DNA of 64,000 bases from Bog-756 sp963833585 (GCA_963833585.1 CAWHYF010000006.1:744001-808000), one strand, 5' to 3'. Numbered from the stretch's first letter, positions 27,954 to 39,470 are shown. Notes: generated from the letters alone by a model not told the origin. Translations and numbers: made by a program.

Positions 27954-29051
27954 TCATGGTGCCCCCTTCGCCACCAATTCCGCCGCACCCGGGGTGTCGA
28001 GCTCCTCGAACGCCGCCCCGAAACGCTGCACCAGCGCCAACGAGCGCTCATGGGCGTGCACCTTGCTGAGCACGGTGACGAGCCAGATGGCCAGACCATG
28101 TGCCGCCGAGGCTCGATAGCGCAGCCAGGCCTCGTCGGCGCTCGGTCGCTCGGTCGTGGGCACTTCGAGCGCAGCCCGGTACCCTTCGAGCAGGTCCCGC
28201 TCAAAGGCACGACGATCGGTGGTGGAGAGGGCACTCTGCATGAAGTACCCGACGTCGTGCGCCCAACAGCCTCGTCGTACCACCTGCCAGTCGAGGAACC
28301 CCACCGCTCCGTCGGGCAGGACGTAGGTATTGCCGATGTGGGGGTCACCGTGGAGCAACGTCTGCGGACCGGTGGTGAGCGACGAAATGGACCTGATCCA
28401 GATTTCGACGAGTCGAGAGTCGGTGAGGTAACGGACCGCGTCAGGGATCACCGCTTCCGACTGTTCGATGGCCGGCGCAATCGCCCTCCGCATCGGCTCG
28501 ATCCACCCCTCCGTCGGAAGGAACGGTTGTACCCAGGACAGGGCAGGGTCCTGTTCCACCTTCCCCCAGTACCGGCTGTGGAGCCGAGCCAGTCCCTCCA
28601 ACCCGTTGGCCACCTCCTCGGCGGTCAGCGGACGGGTGGCATCGCGGGGATCGGCCCCCCGGTCCAGAAGATCCTCCATCACGATGAGGTAGTCCAGTCC
28701 CGGTTCGTCGACGATGGATGCGAAGGCCACCGGGTGTTCCAGCGGAAGATGGACGCCCGAGCGGAAGAGGAGGGGTTCATTGAAGAGGTTGCCGTTCCGT
28801 GCGTGTATCTCCCGGCGGCCGGGCATGTCAGATTCAGCCTTCACGAAGACGGTCGCCGGCCCGGTGCCGGAGGTGTAGTCCAAACCCAGACGAGCTCGGC
28901 GGTTGGTGCCATCATCTCGCAGAATGACCGAGACGTGACCGACACGTAACCCCGGAAACCGGCCGGCGAGCGCCGCGGTCATCCAGTCGGCACTGAAGTC
29001 GTCCCAGGATGTCGGAATGGCGAGCGATCCGGTCAGATGCTCGTCGCTCAT
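27954..29051 (-). CDS. Phosphotransferase, APH/CHK-kinase-like
   Basis: A 365-residue small-molecule kinase of the aminoglycoside phosphotransferase / ecdysteroid-kinase-like group. The Brenner motif LLHGDPHIGNTYV and the metal motif GFLDWQVVRRG are present, with an N-lobe Lys in ATVFVKAESD and an early YLIVMEDL hinge. ATG 29051 has GGGGAG at ideal spacing. It is the last gene of the P450-SDR-TetR unit; related kinases near P450 and SDR genes are seen in steroid or terpenoid regions, but the substrate here is unknown. Confidence 0.85.
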   Translation of the reverse strand: MSDEHLTGSLAIPTSWDDFSADWMTAALAGRFPGLRVGHVSVILRDDGTNRRARLGLDYTSGTGPATVFVKAESDMPGRREIHARNGNLFNEPLLFRSGVHLPLEHPVAFASIVDEPGLDYLIVMEDLLDRGADPRDATRPLTAEEVANGLEGLARLHSRYWGKVEQDPALSWVQPFLPTEGWIEPMRRAIAPAIEQSEAVIPDAVRYLTDSRLVEIWIRSISSLTTGPQTLLHGDPHIGNTYVLPDGAVGFLDWQVVRRGCWAHDVGYFMQSALSTTDRRAFERDLLEGYRAALEVPTTERPSADEAWLRYRASAAHGLAIWLVTVLSKVHAHERSLALVQRFGAAFEELDTPGAAELVAKGAP

Positions 29052-29129
29052 GTCACTCCCCGGTGGCCGGCACCTGATGGGCCGACTGCGGCGGGCGGAC
29101 CACTTCCGGCTGCCGCCCGTGGACGGTTG

Positions 29130-29801
29130 TCACTCGGGACCTCGTCCCTCGTTGACAGCCTGCTCGATCAGGCCGATGACCCAGGAGGCTCCCCGAATGG
29201 CCTGCTCGAGGTCGGTGTGCCAGTTGACGACCAACCGTTCGTACGTCGCCACACTCCACATCGCATCAACCATGGCGGCCGCCAGCATTTGGCGGTCGGC
29301 CGGCCATCCCTCGGTTCTGGCCACAATGGCCCCGAGTACGGCGTTGTTCTGACGTTGGTTGGCTTCCACCAGCGTCGGATCGAGCTGAACCCGGGACTCG
29401 ATGGGATACGACGAAACGTGGTCGAAGATCTGGGCCGCCACCTTGGCCAGATCCTCAAGCTGCATGCCATCGAGTTCGATGCCAGCTTCCTCCGCGTGGC
29501 GGTTCAACACCGCATCCCGGAGGCCTTTTTCGCTACCAAAGTGCCGGTACACCGTTCGCTCGTTGACACCCGCACGCTTGGCCGCGGCCCGAACGGTCAG
29601 CCGTCGCCAATCCCGGACGGATCCGGCGTGGAGGAGTTCAGATCCTGCATCGACAATTCGTTCTCGCGTCTCGGCGGCTCGATCGCGCTTCAGGGGTGTT
29701 CCGCCGGTCCGGGCGGCGCCGGACGGGCCGGCCGACCCCCGGCCATCACCGGCCTCGGTGACGTTCAATCCGCTAGGCCAGCTTGGCGGACCAGCCTCCA
29801 T
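29130..29801 (-). CDS. TetR family transcriptional regulator
   Basis: About 223 residues. The DNA-binding domain is RERIVDAGSELLHAGSV...LTVRAAAKRAGVNERTVYRHFGSEKGLRDAVL, a TetR helix-turn-helix. The C-terminal domain is helical, ligand unknown. ATG 29801 would overlap the upstream SDR by 29 bases; TTG 29768, just after the SDR stop, is the alternative and would remove a Pro/Ser-rich start. It probably controls its own operon through the palindrome at 31784. Confidence 0.85.
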   Translation of the reverse strand: MEAGPPSWPSGLNVTEAGDGRGSAGPSGAARTGGTPLKRDRAAETRERIVDAGSELLHAGSVRDWRRLTVRAAAKRAGVNERTVYRHFGSEKGLRDAVLNRHAEEAGIELDGMQLEDLAKVAAQIFDHVSSYPIESRVQLDPTLVEANQRQNNAVLGAIVARTEGWPADRQMLAAAMVDAMWSVATYERLVVNWHTDLEQAIRGASWVIGLIEQAVNEGRGPE

Positions 29802-30516
29802 CCACCGGAATGACGGCACCGGTGATGAAGGAGGCCCGTTCGGAGGCCAGGAAGGCACCGACCTCAGCGACCTCGTGCGACTCGCCGGCTCGGTTGAGGG
29901 CTGCCTTCTGCGCAATGTCCGGAATAAAGTCCTCCGCTCCCACGGCCATGATCTCGGTCAGGATGAAACCGGGACAGATGACGTTCGCCCTGATTCCCTG
30001 CGTGCCGTACTCGATGGCGGCCGCCTTGGTCGCCCCGATGATTCCGTGCTTGGCCGCGGCGTACACACTGGTACCGGGTGAGCCGTTGAGACCACCCACC
30101 GAAGACCAGTTGACGATGGAACCTCCGGCAGTCTTCAGCATGGAGCGAATGCCGTGCTTCATCCCTAGCATCACCCCCCGCAGATCGACGTCCATGAGCC
30201 GGTCGTACATCTCCATGTCGAGATCTGCGAGCATGCAGCCGTCGGCGATACCCGCCACATTGAGCACCACATCAACCCGCTCGAACTCGGCCTCGGCGGC
30301 GGCCATCAGCGCCTCGACGTCGCCCTCCTTCGTGACGTCACAGTGCACCGGGAGGACGTCGCCCCCCACTTCGGAGGCCGTGTCCTGTTCGGCCCCACTG
30401 ATGTCCGCGGCCACAACCTTGGCGCCTTCGCGGATGAAGACCTTGACTGACGCTTTGGCCATCCCGGAGCCGGCCCCGGTGATCACGGCCACCTTGTCCT
30501 CCAAGATTCCCATCAT
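29773..30516 (-). CDS. Short-chain dehydrogenase/reductase
   Basis: A 247-residue classical SDR. The cofactor motif is TGAGSGMAKA (Ala or Ile usually follows; the GxxxGxG pattern holds), VAADISG marks an NAD-type acidic pocket, NVAG is present, and the catalytic set is Ser in NWSSVGG with Y-x-x-x-K in YAAAKHG. The tail DGGWSAKLA is standard. ATG 30516 follows GGAAGG; the upstream frame to 30552 is not needed. It lies 52 bases after the P450 stop and likely oxidises or reduces the same substrate class. Confidence 0.93.
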   Translation of the reverse strand: MMGILEDKVAVITGAGSGMAKASVKVFIREGAKVVAADISGAEQDTASEVGGDVLPVHCDVTKEGDVEALMAAAEAEFERVDVVLNVAGIADGCMLADLDMEMYDRLMDVDLRGVMLGMKHGIRSMLKTAGGSIVNWSSVGGLNGSPGTSVYAAAKHGIIGATKAAAIEYGTQGIRANVICPGFILTEIMAVGAEDFIPDIAQKAALNRAGESHEVAEVGAFLASERASFITGAVIPVDGGWSAKLA

Positions 30517-30568
30517 GAGCCTTCCGGGCGGTGGCATCGATCGGACCGACATGTCGGCGCGGCGACTC

Positions 30569-31765
30569 TCATCGGGTAGTCACCGGCAGGGTCTCCCACC
30601 CTCGTACGGTCGAGGTGGGGGCGATGACGGCGCGATCCCCTTCGACCTCCCAGGTCGGGAACCGATTGAGCACCTCGTCGAGGGCGATCCGGCCTTCGAG
30701 ACGAGCCAGCGCCGCCCCCAGGCACAGATGGATGCCGTGTCCGAAGGTGAGCGGCTGTCCCATCTCCCGATGGATGTCGAAGCGGTCGCCGTCGGCAAAC
30801 CGTCGGTCGTCCCGATTGGCCGACCCGACGAGCATCAGCAGGATGCTGCCCTCCGGAACGGTCTGGCCCTGGACCTCGACATCCCGACTCACGTACCGGG
30901 CGATGTGGTGGGCGGGTGGTTCGAACCGGAGGAGCTCCTCGATGGCGTTGGGGATCAATGTCCGGTCTTCGACCAGCTCCCTACGTTGGTCAGGGTGGTC
31001 GGCCAGGACCTTTCCGGTCCAGCCGATCAGGCGGTTCGTGGTTTCGTTTCCCGCCCCGGCGATGACGGTCAGATAGGTGAGGATCTCCTCCCGAGTGAGC
31101 CCTCGGACCTGCCCGGTCTCGTCCTCGAATTCCGCCTGGAGGAGCTCGGTCATGATGTCGTCGGACGGGTGATCGACCCGCCAGTCGATGTATTCGGCGA
31201 ACATCGCCCCGTCGACGAAATCGGCGGAGACGTTCATCGGCTGCCCGGCTTCCGTGCGGAGGTTGCGGTCGACGCTTTCGCGCACTGCTTGCTGGTCCTG
31301 CTCCGGAATGCCGAGCAGCATACCGATGACTCTCATGGGCATCTGAGCACCGAGGTCGGCGACGAAGTCGAATTCGCCGGCGCCGACGAGCGGATCGAGG
31401 CTCCGAGCACAGAACTCACGGATCTTCGGCTCCAGTTCAGCGACCCGTCGGGGCGTGAACACCCGAGACAGCATCCTGCGGTGCAGGGTGTGGACGGGTG
31501 GATCCTCGAAGATCAGCACGCCCGAGGGCATCTCCACCTCGGCTCGGATCAACTCGATGATCCCGCCCCGTCCGGAAATGAGGGTCTTCGAGTCGAGCAG
31601 GCTGCGCTCGACGTCGGTGAACCGACTCACCGCGAAGAAGTCGTGGGTGTCGTTGTAGTAGAGGGGGGCCTCTTCCCGCAGTCGGCGGTAGACCGGGTAG
31701 GGATCGGCCACGATGTCCACGTTGTAGGGGTCGTAGTACACCTCGCTCGGGCTCTGGACTGTCAT
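30569..31765 (-). CDS. Cytochrome P450
   Basis: A 398-residue bacterial class I P450 (soluble, needs ferredoxin and reductase, neither seen here). The I-helix oxygen motif is AGAGNETTNR, the ExxR pair lies in AIEELLRFEPP, and the heme loop FGHGIHLCLGAALARLE supplies the Cys ligand. It resembles the CYP125/CYP142/limonene-hydroxylase type in its EDPPVHTLHRRM segment. Start ATG 31765 is preceded by AGAGAGG; the upstream frame to 31801 is left out. First gene of the operon. Confidence 0.95.
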   Translation of the reverse strand: MTVQSPSEVYYDPYNVDIVADPYPVYRRLREEAPLYYNDTHDFFAVSRFTDVERSLLDSKTLISGRGGIIELIRAEVEMPSGVLIFEDPPVHTLHRRMLSRVFTPRRVAELEPKIREFCARSLDPLVGAGEFDFVADLGAQMPMRVIGMLLGIPEQDQQAVRESVDRNLRTEAGQPMNVSADFVDGAMFAEYIDWRVDHPSDDIMTELLQAEFEDETGQVRGLTREEILTYLTVIAGAGNETTNRLIGWTGKVLADHPDQRRELVEDRTLIPNAIEELLRFEPPAHHIARYVSRDVEVQGQTVPEGSILLMLVGSANRDDRRFADGDRFDIHREMGQPLTFGHGIHLCLGAALARLEGRIALDEVLNRFPTWEVEGDRAVIAPTSTVRGWETLPVTTR

Positions 31766-31783
31766 GACCACCTCTCTCGACTT

Positions 31784-31802
31784 AATGTCGTACTCTGACA
31801 TT
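31784..31802. promoter_or_regulatory. Palindromic operator before the P450 operon
   Basis: AATGTC-N7-GACATT, a perfect six-base inverted repeat with a seven-base spacer, lies 19 bases upstream of the P450 ATG and within the promoter region. It is a fair candidate for the operon's own TetR. Confidence 0.5.
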
Positions 31803-31917
31803 TGGCCACGGCATCGTCAAGTGAGCCAGGCCGGCCGACGTCCTTCCGGTTCACGGGCGCCCGCCGGCTCTGAGAGGGCGCTTGCCGCGTGGTCCGTGCG
31901 CCCGAAGTCGAGGAACG

Positions 31918-32271
31918 CTAGGCCCCGGCTGGTGGCTGCCTCAGTCCGATGTCGTTGCCGTCGTCGTCGAGGACCTTGGCGACCAGTAACCCGCCACCCA
32001 CATTGGTCGGTTCCTGAACCACCTTCGCTCCGGCGGCCTGGAGGGCCGCGATGGTGGCGGAAATGTCGTCGACGTCGAAGAAGGGGACGGGCCCCGTCAT
32101 GCCTTGGTTGTGTCCATCGGGAACGAGGCCGATCTCCGAGCCGTCGACGGAGTAGCCGACGTAGTAGGGCGAGTCGACGTGGGGATCGCTGCCGAACAGG
32201 GCGGTGAAGACCGCCTTCGCCTTGTCGATATCCTTCACGGGGTAAAGCACGGTCTTGCACTGTATTGGCAC
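31918..32271 (-). CDS. VOC/glyoxalase-like protein
   Basis: A 117-residue single VOC domain: TVLYPVKDIDKAKAVFTALFG, GYSVDGSEIGLVPDGHN, FFDVDDISATIAALQAAGAKVV, ending LDDDGNDIGLRQPP. GTG 32271 follows AGGAGG. It is divergent from the ECF41-type sigma gene, and a promoter resembling the ECF41 type points at it (32321-32347). In this sigma group the divergent or adjacent partner is typically a small enzyme such as this one. Confidence 0.85.
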   Translation of the reverse strand: MPIQCKTVLYPVKDIDKAKAVFTALFGSDPHVDSPYYVGYSVDGSEIGLVPDGHNQGMTGPVPFFDVDDISATIAALQAAGAKVVQEPTNVGGGLLVAKVLDDDGNDIGLRQPPAGA

Positions 32272-32284
32272 GAGGACCTCCTCT

Positions 32285-32311
32285 TGTCACGTTTCACCAC
32301 GCTCGTGGGTC
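32285..32311 (+). promoter_or_regulatory. ECF41-like promoter facing the sigma gene
   Basis: TGTCACG (32285-32291), 16 bases, then GGTC (32308-32311). It resembles the published ECF41 pattern TGTCACA-N16-CGTC and lies about 38 bases before the GTG at 32349, which suggests self-activation. Confidence 0.5.
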
Positions 32312-32320
32312 AATGTATAT

Positions 32321-32347
32321 GACACCGGAGCTCAGGAGATTGTGACA
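32321..32347 (-). promoter_or_regulatory. ECF41-like promoter facing the VOC gene
   Basis: On the minus strand TGTCACA (32347-32341) is followed by 16 bases and TGTC (32324-32321). The -35 matches the ECF41 consensus exactly and the -10 differs by one base. It is about 50 bases upstream of the VOC start. Confidence 0.6.
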
Positions 32348-32348
32348 C

Positions 32349-33240
32349 GTGGATCAGACGAGATCGCTGGCTGACCAATTCGTAGCCGACCGGGCGCATC
32401 TTCGCGCCGTGGCGTTTCGGATCCTCGGCAACGTGGAGGACGCCGACGATGCCCTGCAAGAGGCCTGGCTCCGCCTGTCGATGACGGAGGTGGGCGACAT
32501 CGGGAACCTCACCGGTTGGTTGACGACCGTCGTCTCGCGGATCTGCCTGAATACCCTCCGGAGCCGCCGACACCGTGCCTCTCCGTCGATCGACGACTCC
32601 GCCAACGTCGATCACTTCTCCGTGCGAGCTGCCGGTGACGCCTGAGGAACAGGCCATCCTCGCCGATTCGATGGGCCAGGCGCTCCTCATCGTCCTCGAC
32701 CGGCTCACGCCGGCCGAGCGGATCTCTTTCGTGCTCCACGACATGTTCTCGGTCTCCTTCGAAGAGATCGCCGGGGTCCTCGGCAAGTCTCCGGAAGCAT
32801 GTCGACAGCTTGCCAGCAGGGCTCGTCGGCGGGTTCGCACCGCAGAGGATCCGACCTCCGATCCGCAGCGCCAGCGCCAGAGATCGTCGATGCGTTCCTC
32901 AGCCGCCGCCAAGTCCGGGGACTTCCAGATGCTGCTCTCGCTCCTCAGCCCCGATGTCGAGCTCGTGGCCGATCCGGCGGCCATCGCCATGGGCGCGCCG
33001 ACGAGCTTGATCGGACCCGACGACGTGGCATCGAGGTTCTCCGGGCGGGCGAAAGCGTGCCCGGACGGCTCTTGCTCGACGGGCTCGCCGGGCTGGTGTG
33101 GGCGCAGGGCGGCACTCCGAGGGTCGTCTTTGATTTCACGCGTGGCGGCGGGCCAGGTGACGAGGATCGAGATGATCGCCGACGAAGAGGTCCTCGGGGA
33201 GATCGAGATTGAACGGCTCGCTGCGGAGACGACTCCGTGA
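32349..33240 (+). pseudogene. ECF41-type (SigJ-like) sigma factor with several frameshifts
   Basis: Region 2 (RAFRILGN-type VAFRILGNVEDADDALQEAWLRL) and WLTTVVSRICLNTLRSRR come from frame 3, then frame 1 gives PEEQAILADSMGQALLIVLDRLTPAERISFVLHDMFSVSFEEIAGVLGKSPEACRQLASRARRRV (sigma4) and a SnoaL-like C-terminal domain. That domain alternates frames: EIVDAFL in one, AAKSGDFQMLLSLLSPDVELVADP in the other, then DGLAGLVWAQGGTPRVVFDFT, then RVAAGQVTRIEMIADEEVL. Five indels in about 890 bases are needed to explain this, partly in compensating pairs. Corrected, it is about 295 residues, right for ECF41. GTG 32349 follows AGGAG. Confidence 0.8.
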
Positions 33241-33419
33241 GCCGCCCCGTCGGTTTCGCTCCCCGGTGGCAGGAGTCCGGATGGGTGGAGGGCTGAGCCC
33301 CGCCGCGACCGGCCCGACCAAGTAACAATGGAGCGTCCTCGCCCCGATCGGACCAAATGGAGCCCTGTAGCGCCGACGGAAACCGCCATGGCGGACTCCG
33401 TCCGAGAGATGGAGACACG

Positions 33420-35807
<2,388 letters not shown>

Positions 35808-36032
35808 CGGGCCGTCGCGACACCGGCGACGAGCCGTCCCCTCTCCGACTCGTTCTCCCGCGAAAAAGGGGGGGTCCGCTGGCCCGAGACGAGTTGCCCC
35901 ACGCGCTCGATCTGCGAGAGCCGGTCAGTCCGGTTCGGTCCACGGGAAGGTGTCACCTCCCGCCGGACGGAACTACCTTGCTGAACCCTCGCCCGGCATT
36001 CGCTACGGGTTTATGGTGCTGGACATGAGGCG

Positions 36033-37067
36033 ATGCCGATGAGAAGGCCATGGATGGTATCGATGTCGTTGGTACTGGTCGGAGTCGCTGTCGCGACCGG
36101 TCTTTCGGTCGCACCGGCCGTCTCGGCCGGCGCCATGGATGGGCCGAGACCTGCGGCCGTGCCGCGGATCATCATCGACTCCGACCTATCCCGGTGGTGG
36201 GATGACGCCACCGCCATCGGGATGGCAAACGTCCTACAACAGCAGGGCCGCATCGGGATACTCGGGATCATGTCGGACATCCGGAACCCGGTGGCGGTAG
36301 CCGCCATCGATGCGATCGACACCGCCTATGGCCACCCGCACCTTCCCGTCGGCGCCGTCGCCGACAGCAGTGCCGACACGGCACCCCACGGCTACAGCAA
36401 TGCGCTGGTGGACAAACTCCCTCACGCTGTCCACTCCAGTCGCGACGCCCCGGGAGCGGTGGGTCTCTACCGTCACCTTTTGGCCAGCCAGCCGAATCAC
36501 AGCGTCACCATTGTCGCCATTGGCGCCTATACGAACTTGGCCGGATTGTTACGTTCGTCGTCGGGGCAGGGCAGCCCGTTGGCTGGACGCGCACTGGTCC
36601 AAGCGAAGGTGAAGCGACTGGTGATCGAGGATGGCCTGTTTCCCAATGGGGCCCCCGCCGTGACCAACCAGAAACTGGACCTCGCCTCGGCCGGCGAGGT
36701 CGTCAACGGTACCGACTGGCCTACGCCTATCGCATGGGTCGACGGTTTCACCGGCATCCAGACCAAGGTGGGAGGAGGGCTCTGTACGTCGGTGGGGCCC
36801 AACAATCCGATGCGCATCGTGTACCAATGGGAATTCGGATGCCAGCCCCCCGGGGACGGGGACTGGGACGGGCCCACCCTCCTCTATGCCATCGGCGGCC
36901 AGCAGGGCGACTTCTCGGAGCTGGGGCAAGGCGGTGCTGCCTACGTCAACGCCCAAGGTGGGTTGTCGTGGCGAACCGATCCCAGCCGTCCCCACGACCT
37001 CTATGTCCGCGTGGTCAATCAGGCGGCGTTGAATCGGCAGATCAACGTACTCCTGGAGGCGAAGTAG
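36033..37067 (+). CDS. Secreted nucleoside hydrolase-like protein
   Basis: A 344-residue exported protein with a signal peptide (basic start, hydrophobic core about residues 10-25, AVSAG cleavage region). The nucleoside-hydrolase calcium site is recognisable as DSDLSRWWDDATAI, with a longer gap than the canonical DTDxGxDDA. TIVAIGAYTNLAGLLRS corresponds to the TNxA motif, and KVKRLVIEDGLF and WVDGFTG follow. It probably splits N-glycosidic bonds outside the cell. ATG 36039 is also possible and has GAGG at better distance. Confidence 0.8.
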   Translation: MPMRRPWMVSMSLVLVGVAVATGLSVAPAVSAGAMDGPRPAAVPRIIIDSDLSRWWDDATAIGMANVLQQQGRIGILGIMSDIRNPVAVAAIDAIDTAYGHPHLPVGAVADSSADTAPHGYSNALVDKLPHAVHSSRDAPGAVGLYRHLLASQPNHSVTIVAIGAYTNLAGLLRSSSGQGSPLAGRALVQAKVKRLVIEDGLFPNGAPAVTNQKLDLASAGEVVNGTDWPTPIAWVDGFTGIQTKVGGGLCTSVGPNNPMRIVYQWEFGCQPPGDGDWDGPTLLYAIGGQQGDFSELGQGGAAYVNAQGGLSWRTDPSRPHDLYVRVVNQAALNRQINVLLEAK

Positions 37068-37262
37068 GCCGAGCTCGACTTGGCTCCGGGCCCGGTCCCC
37101 GTGTACCGCCGGTTCCGGGACCGAAGTGGGCGCCCGATGCCATCGGTGAGGCGGTCGCCCGGGGCCGGGGCCCGAGAGCGGATTCGCCCGAGCTCCCGCG
37201 CCGGATCGGAGGTGGGACGGCCGGGGCGGGTCGGGGGTCAGGGGTGAGCGATCGCTCCGGTC

Positions 37263-37658
37263 CTAGAGAATGGGAAACGGGGTGAGGGTACGTTGCAGGG
37301 CGGCGAGGACGGGCAGCCAGACGTCCTCGAGCTCGGTGGGCTCGGTGGCGTCGGTCTCGTCGATCTGCAGGGTGCAGATGCAGCCGTCCTCCCTGACGCG
37401 GACGATCCAGGTGAGGTAGACGGCCGGGGCCTCTGGCGAGCGGATCAGGTAGGACAGCCGATGATGCGGATCTACGCAGAGGACCTCGCCGGTCAGGGCC
37501 GGACGATCGCGGAAGGACGCGACGATCGGCGAGCCGGGCTCCCAGTCCGACTGCAACGCCAAGCCGTAGAGGTACCGTGGCGTCTGCGCGGCGTCGGTCA
37601 GGGCAGTCCAGACCGCCATCGGTTCCGCGCCGGTGAAGAAGGAGAAGCCGGGTCCCAT
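37263..37658 (-). CDS. SRPBCC (START/AHSA1-like) protein
   Basis: A 131-residue SRPBCC-fold protein: WTALTDAAQTPRYLYGLALQSDWEPGSPIV, DPHHRLSYLIRSPE, and a final helix LEDVWLPVLAALQRTL. This matches the AHSA1-type ligand-binding cup, which binds hydrophobic molecules. No clear ribosome site at ATG 37658. Neighbours give no hint of the ligand. Confidence 0.8.
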   Translation of the reverse strand: MGPGFSFFTGAEPMAVWTALTDAAQTPRYLYGLALQSDWEPGSPIVASFRDRPALTGEVLCVDPHHRLSYLIRSPEAPAVYLTWIVRVREDGCICTLQIDETDATEPTELEDVWLPVLAALQRTLTPFPIL

Positions 37659-37992
37659 TCGAGGACGGGCGCGGCCGCTATCCGGGCGTCCCGACCGAGG
37701 GGGCGACCAACGCGCCGGGTGGCCCGGTCGGTCCGACCGGACCGCCTTCGATCGGTGTCAACGCATCAGCGTCTCGGTGACGAATCGTTCACTCGTTTCC
37801 GTAGGTCGTAGAGGGCGACGATGGATTGTCCCGTCGTCTGCGGGACCATCGGTCTGACGGATTTCCGGGCGCTTCCCCCGCCTTCCGTCCCTCGCGGTGG
37901 TCAGACGGTACTGCGCCCGGCGTCGTCTGGCCAGACCGCGCCCCGGCCAACCCCTGGTCGAGCGCTGCCATCCCGGACGGATTCCGGCCGGC
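37659..37992. other. Intergenic region with several GTCTG/CAGAC repeats
   Basis: 334 bases with no convincing gene. GTCTGAC (37852-37858) and GTCAGAC (37900-37906) are inverted copies, and GTCTGGCCAGAC (37925-37936) is a perfect 12-base palindrome. The region lies past the 3' end of the permease and upstream of the SRPBCC gene, so these may be regulatory. Confidence 0.35.
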
Positions 37993-39165
37993 TCACTGAC
38001 TCAGGTGCTCGGCCGTGTGCTCAGCGTCGGGCGACCCACCCATCATCTTCAACATCGGCAGCCCTCCGGTCCGGAAGAAGCGGTAGAGCAACCCAGATGC
38101 CACCACCAGTGCGATGATGTTGAGGACCGTGGTGTAGTTCCATTGCACGGGGATCTCGCCGACCCGGGCGTCGCGCTCGCTGGGGATCAGGCCCAGAGCC
38201 CCGAAGATGATCTCGACGGCATAGCCGGCGAGGACCATCGTCACGTAGAAGCTCCCCAGGATGAACAGCATCATCCTGGTGCCGTAGTACTTCCGGTAGA
38301 TCAGCAAGATCGGGATGATGATCAGGTCGGCAAAGATGAAGGCGCTCACACCGCCGAAGCTCAAACCGTCGTTCCACAGCACGCCAGCCAACGGCACATT
38401 CCCGATCGAGCAGACGAAGCTCAGCACACTGATGACCGGTCCAATGATCGGTCCCCACACTTTGGACAGCAGCGGACGGTCGGTGGCGAACAGGTGATGC
38501 CAAAATCCATCGGGCACCCAAGCGGCGATAGCCCCGGCGATCAGCAGCCCGAGGACGATGTCTCGGATCACCGCCGCCCACTCCATCACGAAGATGTGCG
38601 AGATCGACGTGAGCGCCTGCTTGGAGCGGAGGCGTTGCCAGAGACTGCCCTCTTCACCGATGGTCATGTCCATGGCGGCATGCCCTTCCATGGATCCGGC
38701 CAGGCCCCGGTTCGATTGGATCTTGGCCCTCTCCACCAGGTGCTGCCGGAGAAACACCCGGAAGCAGACCGCGATCAGCACGATCATGATCGGGCCGCCT
38801 ACGAACTCGGCGGCGGTGAACTGCCAACCGATCAGGACGGCCAGGATGACGCCGAGCTCCACCACCAGGTTGGTCGAGGCAATCTCGAAGGCCATGGCCG
38901 CGGTAAAGCTGGCGCCCTTCCGGAACAGGGACCGAGCCAGGGCTACGGCGGCGTAGGAGCAGGAGGACGAGGCAATCCCGAAACCAGATGCAATGGCCAG
39001 TGTTCGAGGCCGATCGTCCCCGAGCCGTCGGATGATCGTGCTTCGCCGCACCACGGCCTGCACCACGGCCGACAGGGCGAATCCGAAGATCAGGGCCCAG
39101 AGGATCTGCCAGGTCATCGAGCCGCTGGTGGCCAGGGCGTGGCCCAGGGCGTCGGCGACGCTCAA
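37993..39165 (-). CDS. Predicted metal permease, PF03773/ArsP-like
   Basis: A 390-residue membrane permease of the ArsP/SO_0444 (DUF318) family with about ten hydrophobic segments. Two repeats contain the family's cysteine motifs: GIASSSCSYAAVALARSLF and SFVCSIGNVPLAGVLW. A His/Met-rich cytoplasmic loop (SMEGHAAMDMTIGEEGS) lies between. Start TTG 39165 overlaps the CsoR stop as TTGA, showing translational coupling. With a CsoR-type repressor in front, export of Cu(I) or a related soft metal is the likely job. Confidence 0.85.
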   Translation of the reverse strand: MSVADALGHALATSGSMTWQILWALIFGFALSAVVQAVVRRSTIIRRLGDDRPRTLAIASGFGIASSSCSYAAVALARSLFRKGASFTAAMAFEIASTNLVVELGVILAVLIGWQFTAAEFVGGPIMIVLIAVCFRVFLRQHLVERAKIQSNRGLAGSMEGHAAMDMTIGEEGSLWQRLRSKQALTSISHIFVMEWAAVIRDIVLGLLIAGAIAAWVPDGFWHHLFATDRPLLSKVWGPIIGPVISVLSFVCSIGNVPLAGVLWNDGLSFGGVSAFIFADLIIIPILLIYRKYYGTRMMLFILGSFYVTMVLAGYAVEIIFGALGLIPSERDARVGEIPVQWNYTTVLNIIALVVASGLLYRFFRTGGLPMLKMMGGSPDAEHTAEHLSQ

Positions 39166-39464
39166 GACCGCACCAGCCTGCCGATCGCGGCGGACGCCTC
39201 ACTCAGCTTGGCCGGCGCCTCACCGCCCCCGGTCTCGATGGCGTCGGCCACACAGTGGGCAAGGTGATCATCGAGGAGCTCCAGGGCCACCGACTGCAAG
39301 GCTCTGGTGGCGGCCGACACCTGTTCGAGGATGTTGATGCAGTAGCGGTCTTCGTCGACCATTCGCTGCAGGCCTCGGATCTGACCTTCGATCCGCCGGA
39401 GCCGCTTTTGGATCGCCTCCTTGTCGGTGGCGTAGCCGCGCTGGGGTTGCCGGGGAGACTCCAT
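39162..39464 (-). CDS. csoR: CsoR-type metal-sensing repressor
   Basis: A 100-residue all-helical repressor. The RLRRIEGQIRGLQRMVDEDRYC motif is characteristic. The Cu(I) ligands occur at C42, H67 and C71, with the same 25- and 4-residue spacing as C36-H61-C65 of CsoR. Starting at ATG 39464 matches family length; the frame up to 39614 is not coding. A TATAGT -10 lies six bases before the ATG, so the mRNA is probably leaderless. Confidence 0.92.
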   Translation of the reverse strand: MESPRQPQRGYATDKEAIQKRLRRIEGQIRGLQRMVDEDRYCINILEQVSAATRALQSVALELLDDHLAHCVADAIETGGGEAPAKLSEASAAIGRLVRS

Positions 39465-39470
39465 CGTCCC

